This document shows, piece by piece, positions 17,508-27,086 of a stretch of 64,000 nt of DNA (positions are counted from its first letter, which is position 1; every line of letters begins with the position of its first letter). The position numbers and the translations under genes are program-made. Under the pieces are notes generated by a model that saw nothing but the letters and a program-made list of their open reading frames with translations, had not been told where the DNA came from and made no database searches. Source of the stretch: RGIG4097 sp937885645 (GTDB taxonomy: Bacteria; Bacillota; Clostridia; Christensenellales; CAG-917); NCBI GenBank assembly GCA_937885645.1, contig CALABJ010000014.1:1-64000 (forward strand), read 5' to 3'.

Positions 17508-17939
17508 TCAAATTATCATTTTGAGCCCTGCAAGAAGCATTATGCCGTAAAAGACAAATTGAAGTGCCACACCGCTGCATTTTTTGAGGGCAAATGCGCC
17601 AACGATTCCGCCCAGCACAACACCTCCAACCGTGGGAAGAAACATATCTTCACCGCCCATGCCACGGGTGAGATAGACAACACCGCTGACTGCACAAAGA
17701 GGCAGGATAATGAGGATTGCGGTGGCGTGAGCGCGCTTTGTGTTCAGCCCCAAAAGAAAGGTGAGCACAGGCACGACAAGCATTCCTCCCCCTGCTCCAA
17801 ACAGTCCGTTGACGAAGCCGATTAGCACTCCTAGGAGCACGGAGACTCCCTTCACCACCCTACTCTTTTTGGGTGTTTCCTTTTCAAATTTCTTTTGGGA
17901 GATAAGCCCCTTTACTCTTTCATGTAAAACTGCATCCAT
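17508..17939 (-). CDS. half-size TSUP (TauE/SafE) permease 2
   Basis: The 143-residue protein has a basic N-terminal tail of about 30 residues, then the TSUP motif GLFGAGGGMLVVPVL and three to four membrane segments. It complements the half-size permease downstream. I use the ATG at 17939; an in-frame TTG at 17987 would add 16 residues but overlaps the -35 box of the divergent lipoprotein promoter. No strong ribosome binding site is visible for either. Confidence 0.78.
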   Translation of the reverse strand: MDAVLHERVKGLISQKKFEKETPKKSRVVKGVSVLLGVLIGFVNGLFGAGGGMLVVPVLTFLLGLNTKRAHATAILIILPLCAVSGVVYLTRGMGGEDMFLPTVGGVVLGGIVGAFALKKCSGVALQFVFYGIMLLAGLKMII

Positions 17940-17980
17940 ATTTTTATTTTGATAAATTTGTGAGAAAGTATGAAAAGCGT

Positions 17981-18009
17981 TTGCCAAAATAATGTTTTTA
18001 GTGTAAGAT
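17981..18009 (+). promoter_or_regulatory. promoter of the 1477-residue lipoprotein gene
   Basis: The -35 TTGCCA (17981-17986) and -10 TAAGAT (18004-18009) are 17 bp apart, leaving a leader of about 100 nt. Confidence 0.55.
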
Positions 18010-18038
18010 ACTTAAGCATATTGTTTAATACAATGCAC

Positions 18039-18069
18039 GCGCGGGCATCATATATATATGACCCCGCGC
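18039..18069 (+). promoter_or_regulatory. 5' UTR stem-loop
   Basis: GCGCGGG (18039-18045) pairs with CCCGCGC (18063-18069). Inside lies the perfect palindrome TCATATATATATGA (18048-18061), so the whole region folds into one long hairpin in the mRNA leader. It may protect the message or control its expression. Confidence 0.55.
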
Positions 18070-18118
18070 AACAGTATCAACATCATAAAAAACACTCGTT
18101 TAGACGAAAAAGGTGAGT

Positions 18119-21100
18119 ATGAATAAGAAAAGACTTACAGTATTAGCACTTATGATGGCACTTATGATGGTGCTTTCAATCGTCATGCTGGTCGCTTGTG
18201 ACAAAGACGTCACAGACAACATCAGCGATAGCACAGACGTCAAGATCGATCCCACTGAAGGCCTCCTCATTTCCAACGGCGACTTCAAGGTCACAAAGTC
18301 AAGTGATACAACCTATCCCTTGACCGCAGACGGTTGGACAGGAGCAGCAATGTATTCAAGCGGATCTTACCCCAAGGGAGTCATCGCAGGCGTCATCAGC
18401 CTTGAAGAAGCACTCTACACTGCCAATATGAGCACTTGGAAAGATAACGGCACAATTTACAACGCATTGAAGTCACACTATTCAGCAGACGAAGATGCAG
18501 TCAACAATGCCCTTATGATCTATATGCCCACTGAAGCAGAAATCGAAGATGCTGACAAGCAAGACTACGGCCCCACCGCATACGGCTATACCTCAACCAG
18601 CTTCAACCTTGAATCAAACAAGTACTACAAGCTGTCAGTTGACGTTTTGACCTATGACATCAAGGGCACTCTTGACGAAGAAGGCAACCAAAAGGAAACA
18701 TCAGAACCCGGTGCAAGAATTTACGTTTCATCAGCAGCATACGCAGAATACGCAACCATCAACACCAATGGTCAGTGGGCAACCTACACCTTCTACTTTG
18801 AAAGTGCAGTGGCAGCAAACACCGCCCTCACCGTCCAACTTGGTCTTGGCAAATACAACTCTGAATACACTGTTGGCTTGACATCAGGTTATGCATTCTT
18901 CGACAACCTTCTCCTTGAAGAAATCGACGGCGAAGTTTACGCAGCAGAAAAAGACGCTTGCGAAAACGGCAAAGGCGAAATCACCGCAGAAGACTATCGC
19001 AAGAACAACCAAACCCACACTCTCAAAGTCAACAACGGTCGTTTTGACTTTGGCACAACAAAGGTTGGCACATCTGCAGCAGCAAGCAACTGGAAAGTTG
19101 TCACCGGCACAGATGCACCCACAGGTCTTGGCAAAAACGGTGTCATCGACGTCACCAACTTTGCAAAGAATGCTTCAAGCTATGCTTCAACCTACTACGT
19201 GTCATCAAACGGCACCAGCGCAGAACTGACCTACCCTGCAACCCGCCTCACCGTTGAAGGTGGTGCAGCAAGCATCATCGGCAACTTCGGTGACAACCGT
19301 CTTGGAACAAACGTCTTCATGCTGTCACAACAAAGAATGACCGCACAAGGACTCCAAGCATCAAAACCCATCGTCATCGAAAAAGGCAAGCACTACGCAA
19401 TCTCAGTGTCAGTGTACACCTATGACGTCCACGGCGCAGGCGTCACCCTCACCCTCTCAGGGGAAGGCAAGGACATCTCAATCAAGGGCATCAGCTCCAA
19501 CCCCACATCAACTGAATACAACGCAGGTCTCCCCGACTTTGACCTCAACAACGGCACAAACGGCGGATGGACCACCTACACCTTCTACATTGAAGGCAAC
19601 GACTACAAGGACTACTCCTACACAATGACCTTGTGGCTTGGCACAGGTGGCAAGTATGACAACAACGCATACACCTACGAAAACTGGGAAAGCAGTTCAA
19701 AGAAGAGCAACAGAGAATACACCACCTATCTCGGCAATGGTACATTCTCAACTGGTTGGGCATTCTTTGACGAAGTCAACCTTGAAGAAATCAGTCACGC
19801 AGACTACGTTGCAATCGGCGCAGACACCGACTATGAAGTGGATGCAGCAGACGTCAACTTCGCAAACTACGCAAAGGTTTCTCTCTACACCGAAAACCTC
19901 TTTGCAACAAGCAGCACAATTTCAAGCGATTTCACCTCATTTGCACAAGATGGCTACACCTATGACGATGCAACCCTCGGCACTCCCGCAGGTTTCTCAG
20001 CACAAGGCCTTCTTGACAAGGTTGCAGATGACAACACCCTCCCTGTCATCGACGTGACAACCGGTGTTGTGTCAATTGCAGACGGTGCAGACTTCTCCGC
20101 ATACGGCATTGACAACCCCGGCAAACCCTACAACATCAACTCTGACTATGCCCTCATGATCAAGGCAAACTCAGACTCATACTTCTACTATGACACCGAC
20201 AGCTTTGCAGTGGCAAAGAATGCAACCTACCGCGTTTCAGTGTGGGTCAAGACTGTTGATGTCAAAGAAACCGCAGGTCTTCATATCTATCTCCTTGATG
20301 ATGAAGATGAAACTCTCTCATCATTTGCAAAGATCAACACAACCGTCAAAGAAGATGATGAAACCACCAGCGTATGGACAGAATACACCTTCTACCTCCG
20401 CGGACACGAAACCGAAGATAAGGCTCTCAGCCTCCGCTTCGCTCTCGGCTCAGGCGACAGATGGTCATCAGCAACCCTTGCAGATGGCGCAGCCTTCATC
20501 GCAAACATGAGCATGACCGCAATCGATTACAGCGACTACACCGGCGCAAAGACCGGCAACACCGCAAAATCAGTTTCTCTCGTCGAAACAAAGAACCCCT
20601 CCTTCTCATTTGACAACGGCGGATTCAACTCATACGACGTGGCAGAAACAGAAGGTCTTGAAGATGCATACGGCATCCTTGAAAACAACACCAAGGCAGG
20701 TCTCCCCACAGATTGGACACTTTCTGACAAGACCTACAAACCCCTCGGCGATGACAAGGACAACACTGTTGACACCAAGAAGTCATACAACGACGACAAC
20801 AAGTTCGTGGCAGGCATCTTGAAGCTGGCACAAGACAGCACAAACAGCAACTTCTACAACGCATCAAACCAAATCACAAACATCTTCGGCTCAACAATCG
20901 CAACCGAATTTGACACTCTCTATGGCGCAGAAGATGACACATACTTCAACAACGAAGGCAGACTTGGCGCACCTTATGTCCTTGCTCTTGCAGGTCTTGA
21001 TGGCAACAAGTACAGCCGTAGATTCACCAGCGACACCTTCTCACTCTCATCAGGCAACAACTATGAATTGAAGGTTTGGGTGAAGACCATTGGCGCAGCA

Positions 21101-22552
21101 ACATTCAGCATCTACCTCACCGGCGGTTCAAGTGCAAACACCTACTTCGGTCAAGATGCAAACTTCGTTGTCAAGACAACAGGCACCACCGACTGGACTT
21201 GCTACACATTCTATGTTGAAGTTGGTCTCACCAGCATCTCATCACTCCGTCTCAGCCTCGGCCTCGGCTATGACTCAGACATCTCAGGCGACCTTGCAGA
21301 CGCAGATGAATATTCAAGCGGTATCGTTCTCTTCGACAACGTGACCCTCACAAGCACAACAACCACCGAAGAATTCGACGCAATCACTGAAAGCACCATC
21401 AAGGAAACTGAAAGAAAGCTCAGCTATCTCCAAGACGGCTTTGATATCCCCTCTGAATCAATCGAATCACACACCCAACTCACCACTCCCTCTGGCTGGA
21501 AAGGCACAGTTGGCACAGACCAAAAGGCAGAAAACACCAAGGGCGGTGTTGTCTATGCAGACGCAACAGTGCTTCCCTTCCACGAAATCGATTCAGCAGA
21601 CGCAGCCGATCCCAACTTTGCAGCACTGATCGCAGAAATGGGACAAACAGTTTCACTGTTTGGCAAGACCTACAAAGCAGCAGACTACGAAATTCTCCAA
21701 ACAGAAATCGACGCAGTCCGCGATCAATATGCAGGCAAGACCGATGAAGAAATCAAGGTCATCCTCCAAAAGACAAAGATGTACAATGATATGAAGGCAA
21801 ACTATATCTCTTCATATGAACTGCTCTCTTCTCTTGACAAGGACGGCAACGACATCGCATCAGTCCTCGGCAACAACTTCCTCGTCATCAACAACACCGC
21901 AGCAAGCGCATACACCTACACCAGCAGCAACTACGGCCTCAATGCAGAAACCTGCTACCGTATCAGCGTCTGGGCACGCACCTACAACGTCACCGGCAAT
22001 GGCGCAAGCATCGAGTTCTATCTCGGCAGTGCAAACGAAAAGGAAAATCCCCTTATCTTCAGCGGTATCGGCACAGCAGAAGGTCAAAACGGCACAACCG
22101 CATGGACCAAGTATGTCTTCTATGTCAAGACCCTTGATGAAGACGTGTCAGCAGCAAGCATCAAACTCTCACTTGGTGAATACGATGCAGACGACAAGTC
22201 AACCCTCGCAACAGGTTATGCAATGTTCGACGCAATCGAATTTGAAATCGTTGACGAAGCAGAATTTGACAGCGCAGTGGCAGGCGACTTTGTGGCAGTC
22301 CGCACAGTGGCAAAAGATGCACAACAAGGTGCAGTTGACGGCGAAGATGAAACAACCGAGCCCGAAAACAAGTTCAACCTTGAGCAACTTTCATGGATGA
22401 TCCCCACAATCATCATCGCAGTGATCATCATCGTCGTTGTTGTTGTCCTTCTCTACAAGAAGTTGAAGAAGCCCGCAAAGGCAAAGGCAGCCGCAACAAG
22501 CACCGAAGCAATCGTTGAAAAACGTAATAAGTACGAAGACTTCAACGAATAA
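18119..22552 (+). CDS. giant surface lipoprotein with five carbohydrate-binding-like repeats
   Basis: The 1477-residue protein has an N-terminal lipoprotein signal (lipobox LVAC, Cys27) and also a C-terminal membrane helix (about 1425-1447) followed by a basic cytoplasmic tail, so both ends may be membrane-anchored. Between them are five degenerate repeats. Each contains a Trp-x-x-Tyr-x-Phe-Tyr strand, an LxLGLG strand and usually a GYAFFDNxxLEEI-type strand, resembling beta-sandwich carbohydrate-binding domains; repeats 3 and 4 are more diverged. No catalytic domain is recognised. Codon use is strongly skewed to C-ending codons, as in highly expressed genes. I chose the ATG at 18119, preceded by AAGGTGA; an in-frame GTG two codons earlier lies inside that site. 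A terminator follows. Confidence 0.8.
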   Translation: MNKKRLTVLALMMALMMVLSIVMLVACDKDVTDNISDSTDVKIDPTEGLLISNGDFKVTKSSDTTYPLTADGWTGAAMYSSGSYPKGVIAGVISLEEALYTANMSTWKDNGTIYNALKSHYSADEDAVNNALMIYMPTEAEIEDADKQDYGPTAYGYTSTSFNLESNKYYKLSVDVLTYDIKGTLDEEGNQKETSEPGARIYVSSAAYAEYATINTNGQWATYTFYFESAVAANTALTVQLGLGKYNSEYTVGLTSGYAFFDNLLLEEIDGEVYAAEKDACENGKGEITAEDYRKNNQTHTLKVNNGRFDFGTTKVGTSAAASNWKVVTGTDAPTGLGKNGVIDVTNFAKNASSYASTYYVSSNGTSAELTYPATRLTVEGGAASIIGNFGDNRLGTNVFMLSQQRMTAQGLQASKPIVIEKGKHYAISVSVYTYDVHGAGVTLTLSGEGKDISIKGISSNPTSTEYNAGLPDFDLNNGTNGGWTTYTFYIEGNDYKDYSYTMTLWLGTGGKYDNNAYTYENWESSSKKSNREYTTYLGNGTFSTGWAFFDEVNLEEISHADYVAIGADTDYEVDAADVNFANYAKVSLYTENLFATSSTISSDFTSFAQDGYTYDDATLGTPAGFSAQGLLDKVADDNTLPVIDVTTGVVSIADGADFSAYGIDNPGKPYNINSDYALMIKANSDSYFYYDTDSFAVAKNATYRVSVWVKTVDVKETAGLHIYLLDDEDETLSSFAKINTTVKEDDETTSVWTEYTFYLRGHETEDKALSLRFALGSGDRWSSATLADGAAFIANMSMTAIDYSDYTGAKTGNTAKSVSLVETKNPSFSFDNGGFNSYDVAETEGLEDAYGILENNTKAGLPTDWTLSDKTYKPLGDDKDNTVDTKKSYNDDNKFVAGILKLAQDSTNSNFYNASNQITNIFGSTIATEFDTLYGAEDDTYFNNEGRLGAPYVLALAGLDGNKYSRRFTSDTFSLSSGNNYELKVWVKTIGAATFSIYLTGGSSANTYFGQDANFVVKTTGTTDWTCYTFYVEVGLTSISSLRLSLGLGYDSDISGDLADADEYSSGIVLFDNVTLTSTTTTEEFDAITESTIKETERKLSYLQDGFDIPSESIESHTQLTTPSGWKGTVGTDQKAENTKGGVVYADATVLPFHEIDSADAADPNFAALIAEMGQTVSLFGKTYKAADYEILQTEIDAVRDQYAGKTDEEIKVILQKTKMYNDMKANYISSYELLSSLDKDGNDIASVLGNNFLVINNTAASAYTYTSSNYGLNAETCYRISVWARTYNVTGNGASIEFYLGSANEKENPLIFSGIGTAEGQNGTTAWTKYVFYVKTLDEDVSAASIKLSLGEYDADDKSTLATGYAMFDAIEFEIVDEAEFDSAVAGDFVAVRTVAKDAQQGAVDGEDETTEPENKFNLEQLSWMIPTIIIAVIIIVVVVVLLYKKLKKPAKAKAAATSTEAIVEKRNKYEDFNE

Positions 22553-22574
22553 GCAAAACAAAATCAAATTAAAA

Positions 22575-22600
22575 AGACAGGCAGACCGCCTGTCTTTTTT
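22575..22600 (+). terminator. intrinsic terminator
   Basis: GACAGGC-agacc-GCCTGTC followed by T8, just after the large lipoprotein gene. Confidence 0.9.
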
Positions 22601-22638
22601 TTATGTATTTATGGTTGTTCCCTTTCATACTTTATTGT

Positions 22639-24246
22639 ATGAATAACACCATAAAATCTTTTATGACCGTCACTGGATTTTCTGTTGCAACAAGGCTCAC
22701 CTCATTTTTCTTCAAAATGTGGATGTCACGTGGCCTTGGGGCGGAAACCGTTGGACTATATCAAATCGCCCTCAGCATAATACTCCTTCTCTTCTCATTG
22801 ACCGCAGGAGCACCTACGGTGCTGTCAAGAAAGGTGGCAGGGGCTGAGGGGGACAAACAAAAGCAAAATGCCTTTGTCAGTGCAACCTTGATCATCGGTC
22901 TTGTGGTGGGTGCCGTGCTTCTTATTGTGTTATACTCCTGCCACAGTCACCTAGACGGACTTTTTGCTGACGACAGGTGCGTGAAGCTGTTTCTTATCAT
23001 GCTCCCCACCCTTCTCACTTCAACCTTGTATCAATCCTTGCGCAGTTGGTTTTGGGGGAGAAAAAAATTCCTTGCCTTCTCATCAACTGAGTTTCTTGAA
23101 GAGGTGGTGAAGATTGTCCTTGCCACTTGTCTTGCAGGAGGTGTGGTTGCCCTAGACGGTGGTGTGGCAGTTGCCATAGCCTTTACGGTCAGCGACCTTG
23201 TTTGTGTCCTTGTTTTAGGGATTATGTTTTTTGTCAAAGGAGGACGGATTTGCCGTCCAACTGGCACAAAAGAGATTATCCGCTCAACTCTACCCCTTTC
23301 CACAATGCGGATTTTGACCTCATTGTCCGCCACAGCGACAGCCCTAATAATCCCCGAAAGACTGGTTGCAAGTGGTATGAGTTTGTCCTTTGCCACAGCG
23401 GAATACGGCCGTATTGCAGGCATGGCTTTTCCTCTCATTATGGCACCTGCAACGGTGATTTCTGCCCTTGCAGTGGTGCTTATCCCAGACGTGGCTTCTC
23501 TTGCCGAGAAGAAGGACTACGAAAGTGTCAAAACCAAACTGAAAGCCCTCCTCGTTTTCTCCGCCTTGGTTTCAGGATTTTTCTTTATGTTGTATCTGCC
23601 TTTTGGCAAGCACTTTGGCAAATTATTCTTTGGAGACGAGCACGCCGGCGAGTTTATATCTTACTGCGCTCCTATGGTGTTTCCTCTTGCATTAAACCAC
23701 GCCACAACCCCTATCCTCAACTCACTGGGTCTTGAAAAGCGCACCTTTATCAACTATATCGTTGGGGCGGTGCTTATGCTCCCTTGCATACTTGTTTTGC
23801 CAAAATTCATAGGGGTGTATTCGGTGGCAGTGGGCATGGGTGTTGCCTTCACCGTGTCCGCAGTCTTAAGCCTTGTTTCCCTCAAAAAGAAACTGGGGGA
23901 TTTAAAGGGTGTTGGCAAAGGGTTGACCGCTGTCGGCATAAGTCTGCCCCTCGGTGTCACCGCATATTTCCTCAACGGCATTCTTGTCAACTTTTTGGGA
24001 TATTGGTTTTCAATGGTGGTCACCGCCTTCTACGTCATATTCTTCTTTGTGATTGGGGTGTCTGCATTCAATATCGTTGACGTCAAAGGCTATCTCCGCC
24101 TATTCACACCTGCCGTGTCCCTTTCTACGAAAGGGAAAGGCGACGGACAAAGACTTTGTCGTCTTTCTTTCAAACGTCGCTCAAAACCCCTCTCAGACCC
24201 TCAAAAGCCAAAATTCCGTCCGCGATTGAGAAATAATCCCTCTTAA
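22639..24246 (+). CDS. spoVB: SpoVB/MviN-like polysaccharide flippase (MOP superfamily)
   Basis: This 535-residue protein has about 14 hydrophobic helices and a MATE/MOP N-terminus (TRLTSFFFKMWMSRGLGAE). It most resembles the stage V sporulation protein B / lipid II flippase group, which moves lipid-linked cell wall or exopolysaccharide precursors. The C-terminal 40 residues are basic and poorly conserved. The ATG at 22639 is preferred over one at 22603, which sits inside the preceding terminator. No ribosome binding site is seen; a weak promoter-like pair (TGTATT, 18 bp, TACTTT) ends 5 nt before the ATG. Confidence 0.82.
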   Translation: MNNTIKSFMTVTGFSVATRLTSFFFKMWMSRGLGAETVGLYQIALSIILLLFSLTAGAPTVLSRKVAGAEGDKQKQNAFVSATLIIGLVVGAVLLIVLYSCHSHLDGLFADDRCVKLFLIMLPTLLTSTLYQSLRSWFWGRKKFLAFSSTEFLEEVVKIVLATCLAGGVVALDGGVAVAIAFTVSDLVCVLVLGIMFFVKGGRICRPTGTKEIIRSTLPLSTMRILTSLSATATALIIPERLVASGMSLSFATAEYGRIAGMAFPLIMAPATVISALAVVLIPDVASLAEKKDYESVKTKLKALLVFSALVSGFFFMLYLPFGKHFGKLFFGDEHAGEFISYCAPMVFPLALNHATTPILNSLGLEKRTFINYIVGAVLMLPCILVLPKFIGVYSVAVGMGVAFTVSAVLSLVSLKKKLGDLKGVGKGLTAVGISLPLGVTAYFLNGILVNFLGYWFSMVVTAFYVIFFFVIGVSAFNIVDVKGYLRLFTPAVSLSTKGKGDGQRLCRLSFKRRSKPLSDPQKPKFRPRLRNNPS

Positions 24247-24327
24247 AACAAATAAGACAACCCAAAACCAATCAATCAATACCAAATCCAAACTCATAAA
24301 AAATAAGCATAGGCACAAAATAGGTCT

Positions 24328-25038
24328 ATGCTTAATATTTTTGTACGCAGTATAATCATATATTTTTTCTTGCTGGTGGCAATGCGCCTTATGGGAAAAC
24401 GGCAACTAGGTGAATTGCAACCCTTTGAGTTTGCCATAACACTTGTGGCAAGCGAGCTGGCTTGCATACCTATGAGCGACCCCACAATCCCCATAATCTA
24501 TGGGATAATCCCTGTCTTCACCCTTTTCATAGTGCATATCATCATAACAAAACTGGCTTCAAAAAGCGTGCGTTTCCGCAAGGTGCTCAACGGCAAGCCC
24601 GTTGTCATCATAGAAAAAGGCAACATTCTCCCCGAGGTGATGAAGGAGCTGAATATGGACACAGACGACCTTATGGAAGCACTGCGAGGCAAGGATATTT
24701 TCAACCCTGCCGACGTTGAATACGCCATAATTGAAACCAACGGCTCGATGACAGTCTTGCCAAAATCCAGCACTAGACCCCTATGCCCTGATGACGTTGA
24801 CATCACCGTTGAAAGAGCCTATATGCCCGTGACCCTTATCCTTGAAGGCAACTTTCTTGGCAACAATCTGGCTGTGACTGACGGGGTCACAAAGCAAGGC
24901 ATTATGCGCCTCCTTGACAAAATCAATATGGACAGCAAGGACGTGCTACTACTCCTATTGCAAGGCAGTGAGGTGTTTGTGCAACCCTACAAGGGTGACA
25001 GCCTCACCGTCACCTTGGATAGTGAGGAAAGCCTATGA
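24328..25038 (+). CDS. DUF421 (YetF/YcaP-like) membrane protein
   Basis: The 236-residue protein has three N-terminal membrane helices with the family sequence MRLMGKRQLGELQPFEFAI, then a cytoplasmic domain with the RPLCPDDV-type linker. Proteins of this family are tied to spore germination and envelope stress in Bacillus, but the activity is unknown. It is followed, with a 4-nt overlap, by a DUF4363 gene, a pairing often seen in Clostridia. Confidence 0.87.
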   Translation: MLNIFVRSIIIYFFLLVAMRLMGKRQLGELQPFEFAITLVASELACIPMSDPTIPIIYGIIPVFTLFIVHIIITKLASKSVRFRKVLNGKPVVIIEKGNILPEVMKELNMDTDDLMEALRGKDIFNPADVEYAIIETNGSMTVLPKSSTRPLCPDDVDITVERAYMPVTLILEGNFLGNNLAVTDGVTKQGIMRLLDKINMDSKDVLLLLLQGSEVFVQPYKGDSLTVTLDSEESL

Positions 25039-25412
25039 AGAAAGTGGTCATTGCACTTTTGATATTGGGGATTATTGTATCCGCAGGGGTTGTGGAGCAT
25101 TTCTACATTGAAAAGACCTTTGACACCTTAGACCAAAAACTATATGAAATTGAAGATGCTTTGCACCGAGGTGACGACGGCGCGCTCACCTTAACGCAAG
25201 ACCTAACAATGTGGTGGAATGAAAAAAGAAAGTGTATGGAGCTTTTCACTTTCTCCCCCGACATACGTGCATTTTCAGTGGCTCTTGCCGAGCAAGAAGG
25301 TTCTCTTGAATGTGGTGACTTTAAAAATGCAATGAGCAAATGCCAGTCCCTCATTGCCATGTCAAAAAACCTGCACCAAATCTTGGACTTCAACTTTGAG
25401 GACGTCATCTAG
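25035..25412 (+). CDS. DUF4363 family protein
   Basis: The 125-residue protein has one N-terminal membrane helix (about 4-22) and a helical extracytoplasmic or periplasm-facing region (WWNEKRKCMELF). The family almost always accompanies DUF421 proteins, as here, and probably works with them. The function is unknown. Its last codons overlap the convergent murC gene by 8 nt. Confidence 0.82.
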   Translation: MKKVVIALLILGIIVSAGVVEHFYIEKTFDTLDQKLYEIEDALHRGDDGALTLTQDLTMWWNEKRKCMELFTFSPDIRAFSVALAEQEGSLECGDFKNAMSKCQSLIAMSKNLHQILDFNFEDVI

Positions 25413-26958
25413 GCTTGTCCAAAAACGGTGTGAGCATATCCTTCAACAGATATATATCCCCTGCGCCGAGGAGCAAGACATTGTCGTGGTCTTTTGCTCT
25501 TGATATGACAAAATCAAGGGTTTTGTCAAATGAAAACACACCATAAACATCTTGTTTTGCAAATTTTGTCGAAATTGCGTGGGCAAGCGCGTCACTGTCA
25601 ACGCCGTCACTTACACTCTCTCTTGCACCATAAGTGTCCATAATGACAAGGGTGTGAGCCTCAGCAAGAGAGGCGCAAAACTCATCAAAATACGCCTTGG
25701 TGCGCGAGTATGTATGGGGCTGAAAAACAACCATAGTCTTCCCCTTTTGAGAGGATAAAATCCCCCTTATTTGAGTGGGGTGGTGAGCATAATCAAAGAC
25801 CACTCTTGCACCATCAATTTCCCCTACAAACTCATTTCGTCTTTTCACTCCGCCGAAACTTTCAAGGGCTTTTCCGCCCTCATCGTAGCCATAGCCTAAC
25901 ACCTTCAAAACCGCAAGAGCAAAGAGAATATTTTCAGGGGTTGAGACGTTGTCATCATAGGGTTTCACCGCAGTGACGTACACTCCATTTTCATAGACTA
26001 GGACTTTGCCCGTATATGCTGGTGCATTGTTTTCAAATGCTGATTTTTTGCTTTCATCGGTTAGGGCTTTGTCATCATCTGCTTTTAATAGACACCTGTC
26101 ATTTTCACCGCAACAAGTTTTCTCATCTGCATGATCACTCATTTCAGGTGTCCCAAAATTCTTATATGTCAATATGTCCACCTTTCCATTTGAGGACACA
26201 ATCACACCTCTTTCACCCTTTTCACCCATTTTTTGACACAGGGTTTTGCATTTGTCCGGTATAGCCCATTTCTCATTGTCGTTTGTGGTCATATGCCCAT
26301 TTGAGCATACGTTGAAAAACTCCGTTGAAAACACCTGTATTTCCCCTTGACTGAGGAAGGTCAAAAAGACTGCCAAAACGGATTTCAAATCCTGATAGCA
26401 GTCGGGGTGGTCGCACTCTGCATTGAGGACAACTGATATATGAGGATTTAGGCTCAAAAGACTGCGCCGATATTCGCAGGCCTCGGTGACAAAAATATCT
26501 CCGCCATTTGTGACCAAATTGCCGTATTCAGTTTCGCCACCAACGTGGGCGGTGAAAGGAGTGTCAAGTTTCATAAGCGCGTGAGTCAAAAGTGCGGTGA
26601 CGGTGGTCTTTCCGTGAGTGCCACCAACTGCCACAGTCCTTTCAAATTCCCCCGCAATTTCACCTAAAAATTGATGTCTTTCAAGGGTGTGTATGCCCTG
26701 CCGCCTTGCCTCTTTCAGTTCAAGATTGTCCTCTTTCACCGCAGAGGAAAAAACCACCAAATCACACCCTACAACAAGGGCGGGATTTTCACCGATATGC
26801 ACGGGGAAAAGTTTTGTCAGCTCATCGGTGACTGCGCTCCGCTCTCGGTCACTGCCTGTCACCTTTTTCCCCCTCAAAAACATTAGTTTTGCAAGGGCGC
26901 TGAGGCTCACCCCTCCAACCCCTATAAAATGAATCTTGTCATTGTTATGCATTTTCAT
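25405..26958 (-). CDS. murC: UDP-N-acetylmuramate--L-alanine ligase
   Basis: MurC adds L-alanine to UDP-MurNAc in peptidoglycan synthesis. The N-terminal UDP-binding motif HFIGVGGVSLSALA, the ATP loop GGTHGKTT and the C-terminal QPHTYSRT are all present. At 517 residues it is about 50-60 longer than usual. The extra sequence falls between the central and C-terminal domains (roughly 215-320), is charged and Cys-containing, and looks like a lineage-specific insertion. The N-terminus is MKMHNNDKIHF; either of the first two ATGs could be used. Confidence 0.92.
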   Translation of the reverse strand: MKMHNNDKIHFIGVGGVSLSALAKLMFLRGKKVTGSDRERSAVTDELTKLFPVHIGENPALVVGCDLVVFSSAVKEDNLELKEARRQGIHTLERHQFLGEIAGEFERTVAVGGTHGKTTVTALLTHALMKLDTPFTAHVGGETEYGNLVTNGGDIFVTEACEYRRSLLSLNPHISVVLNAECDHPDCYQDLKSVLAVFLTFLSQGEIQVFSTEFFNVCSNGHMTTNDNEKWAIPDKCKTLCQKMGEKGERGVIVSSNGKVDILTYKNFGTPEMSDHADEKTCCGENDRCLLKADDDKALTDESKKSAFENNAPAYTGKVLVYENGVYVTAVKPYDDNVSTPENILFALAVLKVLGYGYDEGGKALESFGGVKRRNEFVGEIDGARVVFDYAHHPTQIRGILSSQKGKTMVVFQPHTYSRTKAYFDEFCASLAEAHTLVIMDTYGARESVSDGVDSDALAHAISTKFAKQDVYGVFSFDKTLDFVISRAKDHDNVLLLGAGDIYLLKDMLTPFLDKPR

Positions 26959-26997
26959 ACTAAAACCTTGAAATTTTCACCCGATATTTTTAAGAAA

Positions 26998-27048
26998 ACA
27001 GGATTTTTATAATTTCCTATTGAAATTTGGGTGAAAATCGTTTAATAT
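26998..27048 (+). promoter_or_regulatory. overlapping sigma-H-like and sigma-A promoters of spoVG
   Basis: ACAGGATTT (26998-27006), 12 bp, ATTGAAATT (27019-27027) fits the Bacillus sigma-H consensus with one mismatch; B. subtilis spoVG is sigma-H controlled. Overlapping it are TTGAAA (27020-27025), 17 bp and TAATAT (27043-27048), a normal sigma-A promoter. A tandem 11-bp repeat (TTTAATATATG twice, 27041-27062) lies at the predicted start of transcription. Confidence 0.5.
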
Positions 27049-27086
27049 ATGTTTAATATATGCATACGCGTAAAAGAAGGTGTATT

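Noticed and set aside
21816..22400. 194-codon frame inside the large lipoprotein gene
   Set aside because: It is Ser/Thr/Gln-rich with no family resemblance, and is explained by the C-ending codon bias of the lipoprotein frame.
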